Shown one piece after another: positions 35,543-43,335 of a stretch of DNA of 47,266 nt. The position numbers and the translations under genes were made by a program. How positions within the stretch are numbered: the first letter of the stretch is position 1; each line of letters starts with the position of its first letter. The notes beneath the pieces were generated by a model. That model searched no databases. It was not told where the DNA came from and saw nothing but the letters and a program-made list of their open reading frames with translations. Source of the stretch: CAZCFB01 sp964511535. GTDB lineage: Bacteria > Myxococcota_A > Polyangia > GCA-2747355 > CAZCFB01. The stretch spans positions 1 to 47,266 of the forward strand of contig CAZEFW010000059.1 in assembly GCA_964511535.1 (NCBI GenBank). The letters are read 5' to 3'.

Positions 35543-38500
35543 CGGCCGCGCCCTCGAACAGCGTCTCCTGGATCTGCACGCTGACCTTGCTGGCTGCCAT
35601 CGCCTGCGGCGATGACGAGGTGGCGCTGGATTGCCCACGCCCGCCGGACCGGAGCATCGCGGCGGATGCGCCCCTCGCTCCGGACAGCGCGCCCGGGGTC
35701 GACGGCGCCGCCACGCCGGACAGCGCGCCTGCCCCGGATCAGGGCAGCAAGCTCCCTGCCGGTTACAAGCCGCGACCTTGCACCAAGGTCGGCCAGCCAT
35801 GTGACGCCGGCGACACCTGCGCGGTGAAGCCGATGTGCGGCAAGGACAAAAAGTGCTGGCCCGTCTCCATCAAGGACTGCAGCGATGGGGTCTCCTGCAC
35901 GGCCGATACCTGCGCCACCTCGGGCGCCTGCGTCAACTCCCCCAAGCCGGGGTGGTGCGCCATCCCCGTCGCCACCAGGGCCAGCGATGCCGGCGCGCCC
36001 GGGCCGCAGATCACATGCTTCAAGCATGGCGACAAGAACCCCGCGCTCCCCTGCTCGGGCTGCGTCTCGGCAGGGGGGGACGGCGGCCTCACCGGCGCGA
36101 CCACCTGGACCGCGCTGACAGGAGCGAGCTGTGACGATGGCGCGGCATGCACCCGCGATGACACCTGCCAGGGCGGGGTGTGCAAGGGCACGGACTACAG
36201 CGCCACCTGCGACGACGGCCTCGCCTGCACCACCGGCGCCTGCGACGGCAAGGGCGGATGCTTGCCCGCGGTGGTGAAGGCCGGACACTGCCTGATCAAC
36301 AACACATGCTACAAGGCGGGCGCCCGGGACCTCACCGGCTGCAATGAGTGCGACCCGGCCAAGAACGCCAAGGGCTGGACCGCGGCCAAGGTGGACTGCA
36401 CCATCGGCGGGGCCTGCTTTGCCAAGGGGGACAAGCTGGCCGGCGGCTGCGCCGAGTGCGACCCCGCCAAGAGCAAGACCGCCTGGACCCCCAAGGGCTC
36501 GACCCACTGCCTGTACTACGGGCTGTGCGTCAAGGCGGGCTTCAAGGACCTCCTCGGCTGCGACCAGTGTGATCCTGCCACGAGCCAGACCAAGCTCACG
36601 CCGGTCCAGGGCCTGTGCAAGATCAGCGGCATCTGCCGCGCCAAGGGCGACAAGAACAGCGGCGGCTGCGCCGAGTGCGATCCATCGGCGAACGCCACCG
36701 GCTGGACGGTCAAGGGCACCAGCAGCTGCCTCATCGGCGGCGTCTGCAAGAAGCCGGGGGACAAGGACTCCACCGGCTGCAAGGAGTGCGCGCCCACCAA
36801 GGACAAGTACGGCTACTCCCCGTCCGCCACAAGCTGCCAGATCGACGGCAAGTGCTACGCGTCGGGCGCCAAAAACAGCGGCGGCTGCGCCGAGTGCGCC
36901 CCGTCGGTGAGCAAGACCGGCTGGACGGTCAAGGGGACCACCGCCTGCCTCATCGACAACACCTGCCGCAAGGCGGGCGCCAAGGACAGCATCAGCTGCG
37001 GGCTCTGCTCCCCGGGCAAGAACAGCTACGGCTGGACCCCCGGGCCGGGTCTCTGCAAGATCGCCGGAGTCTGCTACAAGTCCGGGGCGCAGCACCCGGG
37101 CAAGTGCGCCTCCTGCGACCCCTCCAAGAGCCAGACCGCCTGGACCCTCGGGGCCACCAGCGCCTGTCTCCTCGACGGTGTCTGCCGCAAGGCCGGGGAG
37201 ATGGACGCCACCGGGTGCAAGGTCTGCACCCCCTCGGCGAGCAAGACCGCCTGGTCCGATGTGCCCGGCAAGTGCTTCATCGACGGGGCGTGCCACGCCA
37301 AGGGAGCCAAGCACCCCGCGGGCTGCGGAGCCTGCGCTCCTGCGGCGTCCAAGACCGCGTGGACCGTGACGGCCGGCAAGTGCCTCGTGGGCGGCGAGTG
37401 CCACGCCAGCGGCGCCAAGACCGCCGACGGCTGCGGCGTCTGCGCCCCCGGGACCAGCGCCACCTCGTGGACGGTCTCCACCAGCGGCTGCCGCATCGAC
37501 TCCACCTGCTTCGCGGCCAACGCCAAGGAGCCGGGGGGCTGCGGCACCTGCGTCCCCGCCAAGAGCAAGACCGCCTGGACCCGCCCGGCCGCTTGCCGGG
37601 CGGCCCTGGTCTGGTCCAGGACCGTCGGCGGCGTCTCCAAAGAGTTTGGTCTCGCCGCCGCGGTGGACCCCGGCGGGAACGTCTACATGGCCGGGACCTT
37701 CAGCAGCGCCTCCATCGCCTTCGGCGGCAAGGTCCACACCAGCGCGGGCAAGGCGGACATCTTCCTGGTCAGCTTCTCGCCCTCGGGCGTGCTGCGCTGG
37801 TCCAAGACCTTCGGTGCCTCCAGCGACGACGGGGTGGGAGATCTGGCGGTGGACGCGCACGGCAACATCTACCTGCTGGGCCAGTACGGCAACTACTCCG
37901 CCACCACCATCAGCTTCGGCGGGGGAACGCTGACCAGCTCCAAGAGCCTCGACGTGTACCTGGCCAGCTTCACCTCCGCGGGCAAGCACCGCTGGTCCAA
38001 GAGCTTCGATGGGGGCTGGCTCGACTACGGCCGCGGGCTGGACCTGGACTCCGCGGGCAACGTCTACATCACCGGCGTGTATGGCGACACCTACTACGGC
38101 GACTGGATCACCATCGGCGGCACCACCCTCAAGACCAAGGGGAGCGACGATATCTTCCTGGCCAGCTTCACCTCGACGGGGGTGCACCGCTGGACCAAGG
38201 GGTACGGCAGCGGCGGGCTCGACGAGGGCATGGACGTGGCGGCGGACGCCGGCGGCAACATCTACCTGGTGGGGGATGCTTGCGGGGGCGGCCAGAAGTA
38301 CTCGGTGAACCTCGGCGGAGGGGCCATCCCCTGCAACATGTACGGGGACGTCATCCTGGCCAGTTACACCAGCGCGGGCAAGCATCGCTGGTCCAAGGTG
38401 TTCGGCGATTACAGCTGGGACAAGGCCAACGGCGTGGCCGTGGATGGCCTCGGCAACGTCTACATCACCGGCTTCTTCGGCAGCAACCCGGGCCCCTACT

Positions 38501-38946
38501 ACCCGGGGGTCGACTTCGGCGGCGGCAAGCTCAAGTCCGTGGGCGGCTTCGACATCTTCCTGGCCAGCTACTCCTCCGGCGGGACCCACCGCTGGTCCAA
38601 GCGGTTCGGCGGCTCCGGGCATGATTACGGCTACGGCCTTGCCGTGGACGGCCAGGGCAACGTCCTGCTGTCAGGAGAGGCCAACGCCGGCGTGAACATG
38701 GGCGGCGGGATCCTGGCCAACGCCGGCAAGCTGGACATGTTCGCGGCCGGCTTCACGTCGGGCGGAGTTCACCGCTGGTCACGGATGCACGGCACGGCCG
38801 GCGTGGACGAGAGCGGCAGGCTCGCCGGGGGCAAGGACGGCAGCGTGGTCGTACCCGGCTACCACTCGGGGACGGTGAGCTTCGGCGGCGCCAAGCACAC
38901 GGGCAAGGGCTGGTACGACGCGTTCGTGATCAAGCTGGGCCAGTGA
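35539..38946 (+). CDS. Giant lipoprotein: twelve four-Cys repeats plus seven-blade SBBP propeller
   Basis: The ATG overlaps the previous stop (ATGA) and gives 1135 residues with lipobox AIAC (Cys23). After a Pro/Asp linker and CDDGxxCT modules, residues ~251-685 hold twelve tandem 36-37-residue units, C-x5-C-x10-C-x2-C, often ending in S/AKTAWT (e.g. CTIGGACFAKGDKLAGGCAEC), at about 36289-37593. The C-terminal ~450 residues are seven SBBP-type blades, each with a [DV]xxGN[VI]Y(I/L)xG strand, an FLASF/ASY strand and HRWSK (AVDGLGNVYITGFF, LDSAGNVYITGVY). Such propellers are secreted binding or scaffold domains. It is the longest member of the lipoprotein set and shares its Cys repeat with the gene at 23791. 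Confidence 0.87.
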   Translation: MTAAPSNSVSWICTLTLLAAIACGDDEVALDCPRPPDRSIAADAPLAPDSAPGVDGAATPDSAPAPDQGSKLPAGYKPRPCTKVGQPCDAGDTCAVKPMCGKDKKCWPVSIKDCSDGVSCTADTCATSGACVNSPKPGWCAIPVATRASDAGAPGPQITCFKHGDKNPALPCSGCVSAGGDGGLTGATTWTALTGASCDDGAACTRDDTCQGGVCKGTDYSATCDDGLACTTGACDGKGGCLPAVVKAGHCLINNTCYKAGARDLTGCNECDPAKNAKGWTAAKVDCTIGGACFAKGDKLAGGCAECDPAKSKTAWTPKGSTHCLYYGLCVKAGFKDLLGCDQCDPATSQTKLTPVQGLCKISGICRAKGDKNSGGCAECDPSANATGWTVKGTSSCLIGGVCKKPGDKDSTGCKECAPTKDKYGYSPSATSCQIDGKCYASGAKNSGGCAECAPSVSKTGWTVKGTTACLIDNTCRKAGAKDSISCGLCSPGKNSYGWTPGPGLCKIAGVCYKSGAQHPGKCASCDPSKSQTAWTLGATSACLLDGVCRKAGEMDATGCKVCTPSASKTAWSDVPGKCFIDGACHAKGAKHPAGCGACAPAASKTAWTVTAGKCLVGGECHASGAKTADGCGVCAPGTSATSWTVSTSGCRIDSTCFAANAKEPGGCGTCVPAKSKTAWTRPAACRAALVWSRTVGGVSKEFGLAAAVDPGGNVYMAGTFSSASIAFGGKVHTSAGKADIFLVSFSPSGVLRWSKTFGASSDDGVGDLAVDAHGNIYLLGQYGNYSATTISFGGGTLTSSKSLDVYLASFTSAGKHRWSKSFDGGWLDYGRGLDLDSAGNVYITGVYGDTYYGDWITIGGTTLKTKGSDDIFLASFTSTGVHRWTKGYGSGGLDEGMDVAADAGGNIYLVGDACGGGQKYSVNLGGGAIPCNMYGDVILASYTSAGKHRWSKVFGDYSWDKANGVAVDGLGNVYITGFFGSNPGPYYPGVDFGGGKLKSVGGFDIFLASYSSGGTHRWSKRFGGSGHDYGYGLAVDGQGNVLLSGEANAGVNMGGGILANAGKLDMFAAGFTSGGVHRWSRMHGTAGVDESGRLAGGKDGSVVVPGYHSGTVSFGGAKHTGKGWYDAFVIKLGQ

Positions 38947-38948
38947 GG

Positions 38949-38962
38949 GCAGCGGCCGCTGC
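38949..38962 (+). terminator. 14-bp perfect palindrome GCAGCGGCCGCTGC
   Basis: Two bases after the stop of the giant lipoprotein gene. As RNA it forms a 5-bp stem with loop GGCC. It borders the octamer array on the left. No U-tract. Confidence 0.45.
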
Positions 38963-38964
38963 AA

Positions 38965-39020
38965 TTCATCATTTCGTCGCTTCGTCGCTTCGTCGCTTCG
39001 TCGTTCCGTCGTTTCATCCT
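38965..39020. repeat. Octamer tandem array (unit TTCGTCGC)
   Basis: Seven in-phase octamers: TTCATCAT, three TTCGTCGC, TTCGTCGT, TCCGTCGT, TTCATCCT. It lies between the giant lipoprotein and the glycosidase gene and is followed after one base by a perfect hairpin. Confidence 0.88.
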
Positions 39021-39021
39021 T

Positions 39022-39038
39022 CGCGCCCTTTGGGCGCG
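39022..39038. repeat. Perfect hairpin CGCGCCC-TTT-GGGCGCG
   Basis: A 7-bp GC stem with a 3-nt loop directly right of the octamer array. It could end the upstream transcript; it sits 30 bases before the next ATG. Same arrangement as at 6634-6698. Confidence 0.6.
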
Positions 39039-39053
39039 CACCCCACAATGCGC

Positions 39054-39059
39054 TACCCT
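39054..39059 (+). promoter_or_regulatory. Candidate -10 (TACCCT) for the glycosidase gene
   Basis: TACCCT ends eight bases before the ATG at 39068, which has no Shine-Dalgarno. If real, the transcript would be leaderless or nearly so. Confidence 0.25.
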
Positions 39060-39067
39060 TCACTCAC

Positions 39068-41053
39068 ATGACCGACCACCCCTTCCGCCAGTTGCACCTC
39101 GACTTTCACAACGGCCCCGATATCCCTGACGTGGGCGCCGGGTTCGACCCGGAGGACTTCGCCGAGAGCCTGGAGCTGGCCCACGTGGCGTCGGTGACGC
39201 TCTTTTCGCGCTGCCACCACGGGCTGCTGTATCACGACTCCGAGCGCTTCTCCGAGCTGCGCCACCCGAACCTGACCTGCGATCTGCTGGCCTTGCAGCT
39301 CGAGGCGTGCCGCGCCCGGGGCATTCGCGCGCCGATCTACGTCACGGTGGGCTGGGACGACACCCAGCGCCGGCTGCACCCCGAGTGGCTGGAGCGAGAC
39401 GTCGAGGGCCAGACCTCCGGCCCTGGCCCGCTGGAGCCCGGCTTCACCCAGAAGCTCTGCCTGAACAGCGACTACGTCGACTTCGTGGCCGCCCAGACCG
39501 AGGAACTGCTGGACCGCTTCGCCCCGGTGGACGGCCTCTTCTTCGACATCGTGTACCAGGGCCCGTGCTGCTGCACCGCCTGCCTGGCCCGCATGCAGGC
39601 CGCCGGCCTCGATCCGGCGGAGCCGGCCCACCGGGAGCAGAACGCGGCCGAGGTGCTCGACGCGTTCAAGCTGCGCATGACCGCTCTGGTGCGAGAGCGC
39701 TGCCCCGAGGCCACCATCTTCTACAACGCGGGCCACATCGGCCCGGAGACCGCGCGCACCCTGGACCAGGTGACCCACCTGGAGATCGAGAGCCTGGCCA
39801 CCGGACACTGGGGCTACCTGCACTTCCCCATGACCGCGCGCTACGCGGCCACCATGGGGCTGCCGCTGGTGGGCATGACCGCCAACTTCCACGGCACCTG
39901 GGGCGACCTGGGCGCGCCCAAACCCGAGCCCGCCCTGACCTACGAGTGCGCCCAGATGCTCTCGGTGGGGGCGCGCTGCTCGGTGGGCGATCAGCTGCTG
40001 CCGACGGGGCGGTTTCACCCGGCCAGTCTGCCCACGGTCAAGCAGGTCTTCGGCCGGGTGGAGGCGCTGGAGCCGTGGTGCGCCGGGGCGGAACCGGAGG
40101 TGGAGGTGGGCGTGCTGTTCCCCGAGGCGTTCGGCGCCAGCGACGGCCCCATGGACAGCTCCGCAGCGGGGGCCTTGCTGGCGCTGACCGAGGGGCACCA
40201 CCAGTTCCGGTTCATCGACGGCGGCGTGGACTTCGGGCGCTACAAGGTCATCGTGGTGCCGGATCGCATCCGCGTGGGTGAGGACCTGGCGGCCACCCTG
40301 GGCCAGTACGTGGAGGCCGGCGGGGGGTTGATCCTTCTGCACCTGGGTGGCCTCGCCCCGGACGGCGACCGGTTCACCGTGACCCAGGTGGGGGCGCGGT
40401 GCCTGGGCGTCTCGGACCGGGAACCTGACTATGTCGAGGCGGGCCCCGACCTGAGCCCGAACCTGCCGCCGGGGCCGCTGGTGATGAAGTGGCGCGCCAT
40501 GCGGGTGGAGCCCCGGGACGGCGCCGAGGTGCTGGCCAGGGTGCGGCTGCCTCACTTCGACCGCACCTGGCGTCATTTCTCCGGGCACCAGCACGCGTCC
40601 CCCGCGCAGGAGGCGAGCTACCCCGCGGCGGTGCGCAGCGGCTCGGTGATCTATTTCGCCCACCCGCTGCTCTCCATGTACCGCCAGCAGGCCTGGCCCT
40701 GGGCGCGGGACCTGTTCCTCAACGGGCTGAACCTGCTGCTGCCGGAGCCGCTGGTCACCACCGACGCCCCCCGCGCGTGCCAGGTGACCCGGCTATCGCA
40801 GCCCGCTGCCCGGCGGGCGCTGCTGCACTTCACCTGCTACCAGCCGCGCCAGATCGGGGAGGCGTTCGCCACCATCGAGGAGGCCACCAAGCTGGGCCGG
40901 GTGGGCGTGGGAGCGCGCTGGGGAGACACCCCGCCGGCCCGGGTTTACCTCTGCCCGGATCGCAAGCCGCTCTCCTTCGAGCACGAGCCGCCATACGTGC
41001 GCTTCACGGTGCCGCAGGTGGACGGGCACCAGGTCGTCTGCATCGAAGGATAA
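39068..41053 (+). CDS. GHL6-like glycoside hydrolase with trimerisation-like domain
   Basis: A 661-residue cytosolic protein (no signal). The N-terminal TIM-barrel half matches the putative glycosyl hydrolase GHL6 / beta-galactosidase-related group: RQLHLDFHNGPDIPDVG (~8-23), VTLFSRCHHGLLYH, PIYVTVGWDD (~89-98), and GLFFDIVYQGPCCCTAC (~156-172), where Asp160 is the likely acidic catalytic position and the Cys cluster resembles a structural zinc site. HLEIESLATGHWGYLHFP (~237) may supply the second acid. Residues ~330-500 resemble the flavodoxin-like trimerisation domain of GH42 enzymes (FGRYKVIVVPDRIRVGEDLAATLGQYVEAGGGLILLH). Substrate unknown. Isolated: no sugar transporter nearby. Confidence 0.78.
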   Translation: MTDHPFRQLHLDFHNGPDIPDVGAGFDPEDFAESLELAHVASVTLFSRCHHGLLYHDSERFSELRHPNLTCDLLALQLEACRARGIRAPIYVTVGWDDTQRRLHPEWLERDVEGQTSGPGPLEPGFTQKLCLNSDYVDFVAAQTEELLDRFAPVDGLFFDIVYQGPCCCTACLARMQAAGLDPAEPAHREQNAAEVLDAFKLRMTALVRERCPEATIFYNAGHIGPETARTLDQVTHLEIESLATGHWGYLHFPMTARYAATMGLPLVGMTANFHGTWGDLGAPKPEPALTYECAQMLSVGARCSVGDQLLPTGRFHPASLPTVKQVFGRVEALEPWCAGAEPEVEVGVLFPEAFGASDGPMDSSAAGALLALTEGHHQFRFIDGGVDFGRYKVIVVPDRIRVGEDLAATLGQYVEAGGGLILLHLGGLAPDGDRFTVTQVGARCLGVSDREPDYVEAGPDLSPNLPPGPLVMKWRAMRVEPRDGAEVLARVRLPHFDRTWRHFSGHQHASPAQEASYPAAVRSGSVIYFAHPLLSMYRQQAWPWARDLFLNGLNLLLPEPLVTTDAPRACQVTRLSQPAARRALLHFTCYQPRQIGEAFATIEEATKLGRVGVGARWGDTPPARVYLCPDRKPLSFEHEPPYVRFTVPQVDGHQVVCIEG

Positions 41054-41082
41054 CTTTCAAATCTTGTAAATCGCGAATATGT

Positions 41083-41107
41083 GTGGTTGGCTTTTTCTAA
41101 CAACCAC
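41083..41107 (+). promoter_or_regulatory. Inverted repeat GTGGTTG / CAACCAC before pilT
   Basis: Perfect 7-bp arms (41083-41089, 41101-41107) around an 11-base T-rich loop, in a short AT-rich gap. It ends about ten bases before the AGGAG of pilT. It may be an operator, an RNA hairpin controlling pilT translation, or the terminator of the glycosidase gene. Confidence 0.45.
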
Positions 41108-41127
41108 CGCTCGACCCAGGAGCCGCC

Positions 41128-42204
41128 ATGGACATGCAGATGCTGAACAAGGTGCTGGAGGTCGGCGTGAAGCAGGGCGCCAGCGACCTCCACTTCCGCC
41201 CCGGAGCGCCGCCGCTGTTTCGCATCAACGGTGAGCTGCACCCCGCGGACATGGACCCCCTGCAGCCCGCGGACACGAGCCTCATCGCCACGGCGTTGAT
41301 GGAACGGTCCAAGGACACCAGCGTCCTGACCAACCTGCAGGAGTTCGACACCAGCTACTCCTTGCCCGGCATCTCCCGCTTCCGCGCCAACGTCTATCGT
41401 CAGCGCGGATCTCTGGGCATCATCATGCGCATCATCCCCAGGGACATACCCTCCATCGACTCGCTGAAGCTGCCTGCGGTGCTCAAGGAGATCGCGGCCA
41501 ATCAGCGCGGGCTGGTGCTGGTGACCGGCGCCACGGGCGCGGGCAAGACCACCTCCCTGGCGGCCATGGTCAACGAGATCAACCTCAGCCGCAGCTCGCA
41601 CATCATCACCATCGAGGATCCGCTGGAGTACCTGCACCCGAACAAGCGCTCCTCCATCTCCCAGCGTGAGATCGGCATCGACACCCACAACTATGTCAGC
41701 GGGCTGCGGTCGGCCCTTCGCCAGGATCCGGACGTCATCCTGGTGGGCGAGATGCGCGACAATGAGTCCATCGACATCGCGCTCAAGGCGGCGGAGACCG
41801 GGCACCTGGTGCTCTCCACGGTTCACACCAGCGATGCCACCCGCACCATCAACCGGCTTATCTCTTACTTCCCGGCCGAGGAGCAGCTGTCGGTGCGGCA
41901 CCGAATCGCCGAGAACCTCAAGGCGTGCGTGGCCCAGCGGCTGCTGCCCACGGCGGACGGCAAGGGCCAGTGCGTGGCCATGGAGGTGATGATCGTCACC
42001 TCCACCATCTCCGCGTTCATCTATGAGGACCGCCCCACAGGATCCCTGGACGAGCTCATCGACGAGGGCGAGCACCCGTACGGCATGATGACCTTCGACA
42101 AGCACATCATGGCGCTGTTTCAGCAGGGGCGCATCAGCCTGGAGACGGCCATGCGCAACGCCTCGAGCCCCAACGACTTCAAGCGCTCGCTGATCTACGA
42201 GTAG
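41128..42204 (+). CDS. pilT: Type IV pilus retraction ATPase (PilT family)
   Basis: A secretion-type hexameric ATPase that powers pilus retraction. The N-terminal PAS-like half (ASDLHFRPGAPPLFRINGEL) is typical. Walker A is GATGAGKTT (~134-142), the Asp box HIITIEDPLEYLH, Walker B DVILVGEMRD and the His box HLVLSTVHTSDATRTINRLI. AIRNLI-type motor signature is not conserved at the C-terminus, where AMRNASSPNDFKRSLIYE appears, closer to PilU-like members. Length 358. AGGAG lies five to six bases before the ATG. No other pilus gene is in the window, so it is an orphan here; it could be an accessory PilT/PilU paralogue. Confidence 0.9.
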   Translation: MDMQMLNKVLEVGVKQGASDLHFRPGAPPLFRINGELHPADMDPLQPADTSLIATALMERSKDTSVLTNLQEFDTSYSLPGISRFRANVYRQRGSLGIIMRIIPRDIPSIDSLKLPAVLKEIAANQRGLVLVTGATGAGKTTSLAAMVNEINLSRSSHIITIEDPLEYLHPNKRSSISQREIGIDTHNYVSGLRSALRQDPDVILVGEMRDNESIDIALKAAETGHLVLSTVHTSDATRTINRLISYFPAEEQLSVRHRIAENLKACVAQRLLPTADGKGQCVAMEVMIVTSTISAFIYEDRPTGSLDELIDEGEHPYGMMTFDKHIMALFQQGRISLETAMRNASSPNDFKRSLIYE

Positions 42205-43304
42205 AGCCCGGCCCGGCGGATCCAGTCGTCGAGCACCGGCCCCCAGTCGGTCTCGTGGGCTTCACATCGGGCTCGAAGTGTCTGCTGTTCTTCTTTATTG
42301 TTGAGCAATTCAAGAGATTTGGATACAAATAGTTCAACAAATGTCTTGGCTGCATCTCCGCCCCCGCGTGGGTTGCCCGGCACCACCACGCCCTGGTCGC
42401 CCACATACTCGGGCAGGCAGGCGATGTCGCTGGTCACCGGGACAGTCCCGCAGGCCAGGGCCATCTGCAGCACGATGCAGCCCGCCTCCCTGAAGCAGCA
42501 CGGGTAGAGCAGCAGCTCCGCGCGCCGCAGGCTCTCCAGCAGCGCGCGCTGGGGCACCGCGCCGGTCACCGTGACCCCGTCCAGGTCGCGGGCGCGCGCG
42601 TACAGGTGGGCGAAGGGATCGTCGGGCTGGTCGTAGGTCACCATGCCGCCGAGGATCTCCAGGGTGGCCCCGGGCGCCCCGGCCCGGATGCGAGGCCAGG
42701 CGTCCAGCAGATACTCCAGCCCGCGAAAGGGGGCCGAGGCGTACACGCAGCGCCCCGGGATCCTGCCCCCGGCCAGGTCCCCGGAGCGGAGCCAGGCATG
42801 GTTCGTCAGGTCCAGTCCGTTGCGGGTGCGGCAGAATTTCTCGTCCACCTCGGCCGCCGGGATATGGAACACGCGCGCGAACCGCTGCAGCTGATAATCC
42901 GAGATGCAGAGGATCCGGTCCACCAGGGGCAGCGCCCGGCGAAACAGCTTGCGGTGCCCCTCCATGGGCATGTCCTGCAGCCAGATCCAGGTCATGTCGG
43001 CGCGGCGCGCCAGCGGCGCCAGCGCGGCGTCCCGGCAAATGACCAGCACCCGCGGTCGCGTGGCGCCGGACGCCAGGTCCTGCTCCAGCTGGCTCACCCG
43101 GCCCCAGCGGATCCCGCGGCGGGTCCCCTGCGCCGGATCGGGGGCGTACACCTCCACCGCCAGCCCGCGCGCGGCCAGGCGCCGGCTCACCTCCACCAGG
43201 GCCGTCTCGGATCCCCCCAGCGGCGCGTCCGCCAGCCGGCGCTCGTCGAACCGGATGGGGTAGGTGCTGGCGAAGAGGAAGTCGGGGCGGCGCGAGGGAC
43301 TCAT
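42195..43304 (-). CDS. GT4-type glycosyltransferase
   Basis: A 369-residue GT-B glycosyltransferase. N-terminal GGSETALVEVSRRLAARG, middle LCISDYQLQRFARVF, sugar-nucleotide domain with RCVYASAPFRGLEYLLDAWPRIR and EILGG, then CCFREAGCIVLQMALACGTVPVTSD. The usual E-x7-E motif seems to have lost its second Glu (Met at that place), so donor binding may differ. It runs convergent to pilT, and the two coding regions overlap by ten bases at their stops. The C-terminal coding part at about 42288-42352 is unusually AT-rich for this genome (encoding AAKTFVELFVSKSLELLNNK). No signal; probably cytosolic face of the membrane. Confidence 0.87.
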   Translation of the reverse strand: MSPSRRPDFLFASTYPIRFDERRLADAPLGGSETALVEVSRRLAARGLAVEVYAPDPAQGTRRGIRWGRVSQLEQDLASGATRPRVLVICRDAALAPLARRADMTWIWLQDMPMEGHRKLFRRALPLVDRILCISDYQLQRFARVFHIPAAEVDEKFCRTRNGLDLTNHAWLRSGDLAGGRIPGRCVYASAPFRGLEYLLDAWPRIRAGAPGATLEILGGMVTYDQPDDPFAHLYARARDLDGVTVTGAVPQRALLESLRRAELLLYPCCFREAGCIVLQMALACGTVPVTSDIACLPEYVGDQGVVVPGNPRGGGDAAKTFVELFVSKSLELLNNKEEQQTLRARCEAHETDWGPVLDDWIRRAGLYS

Positions 43305-43318
43305 GGGCCGGTCATCCT

Positions 43319-43324
43319 ATACAA
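43319..43324 (+). promoter_or_regulatory. Candidate -10 (TACAAT) in the GT / EF-hand divergent gap
   Basis: TATACAATGG, five of six consensus bases. The likely transcription start is close to the ATG at 43336, which has no ribosome site, so the gene may be leaderless. The opposite strand offers TATAGG for the glycosyltransferase. Only about 30 bases separate the two starts. Confidence 0.4.
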
Positions 43325-43335
43325 TGGGCTGCATC

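Noticed and set aside
36289..37593. Regular ~109-bp repeats that might suggest a CRISPR array or satellite
   Set aside because: The units are coding, vary at synonymous sites and keep an amino-acid pattern with four Cys; there are no unique spacers between identical repeats.
35500..38622. Minus-strand open frame of about 1040 codons opposite the giant lipoprotein
   Set aside because: Its repetitiveness mirrors the Cys repeats on the other strand, and it has no plausible start signal or domain.
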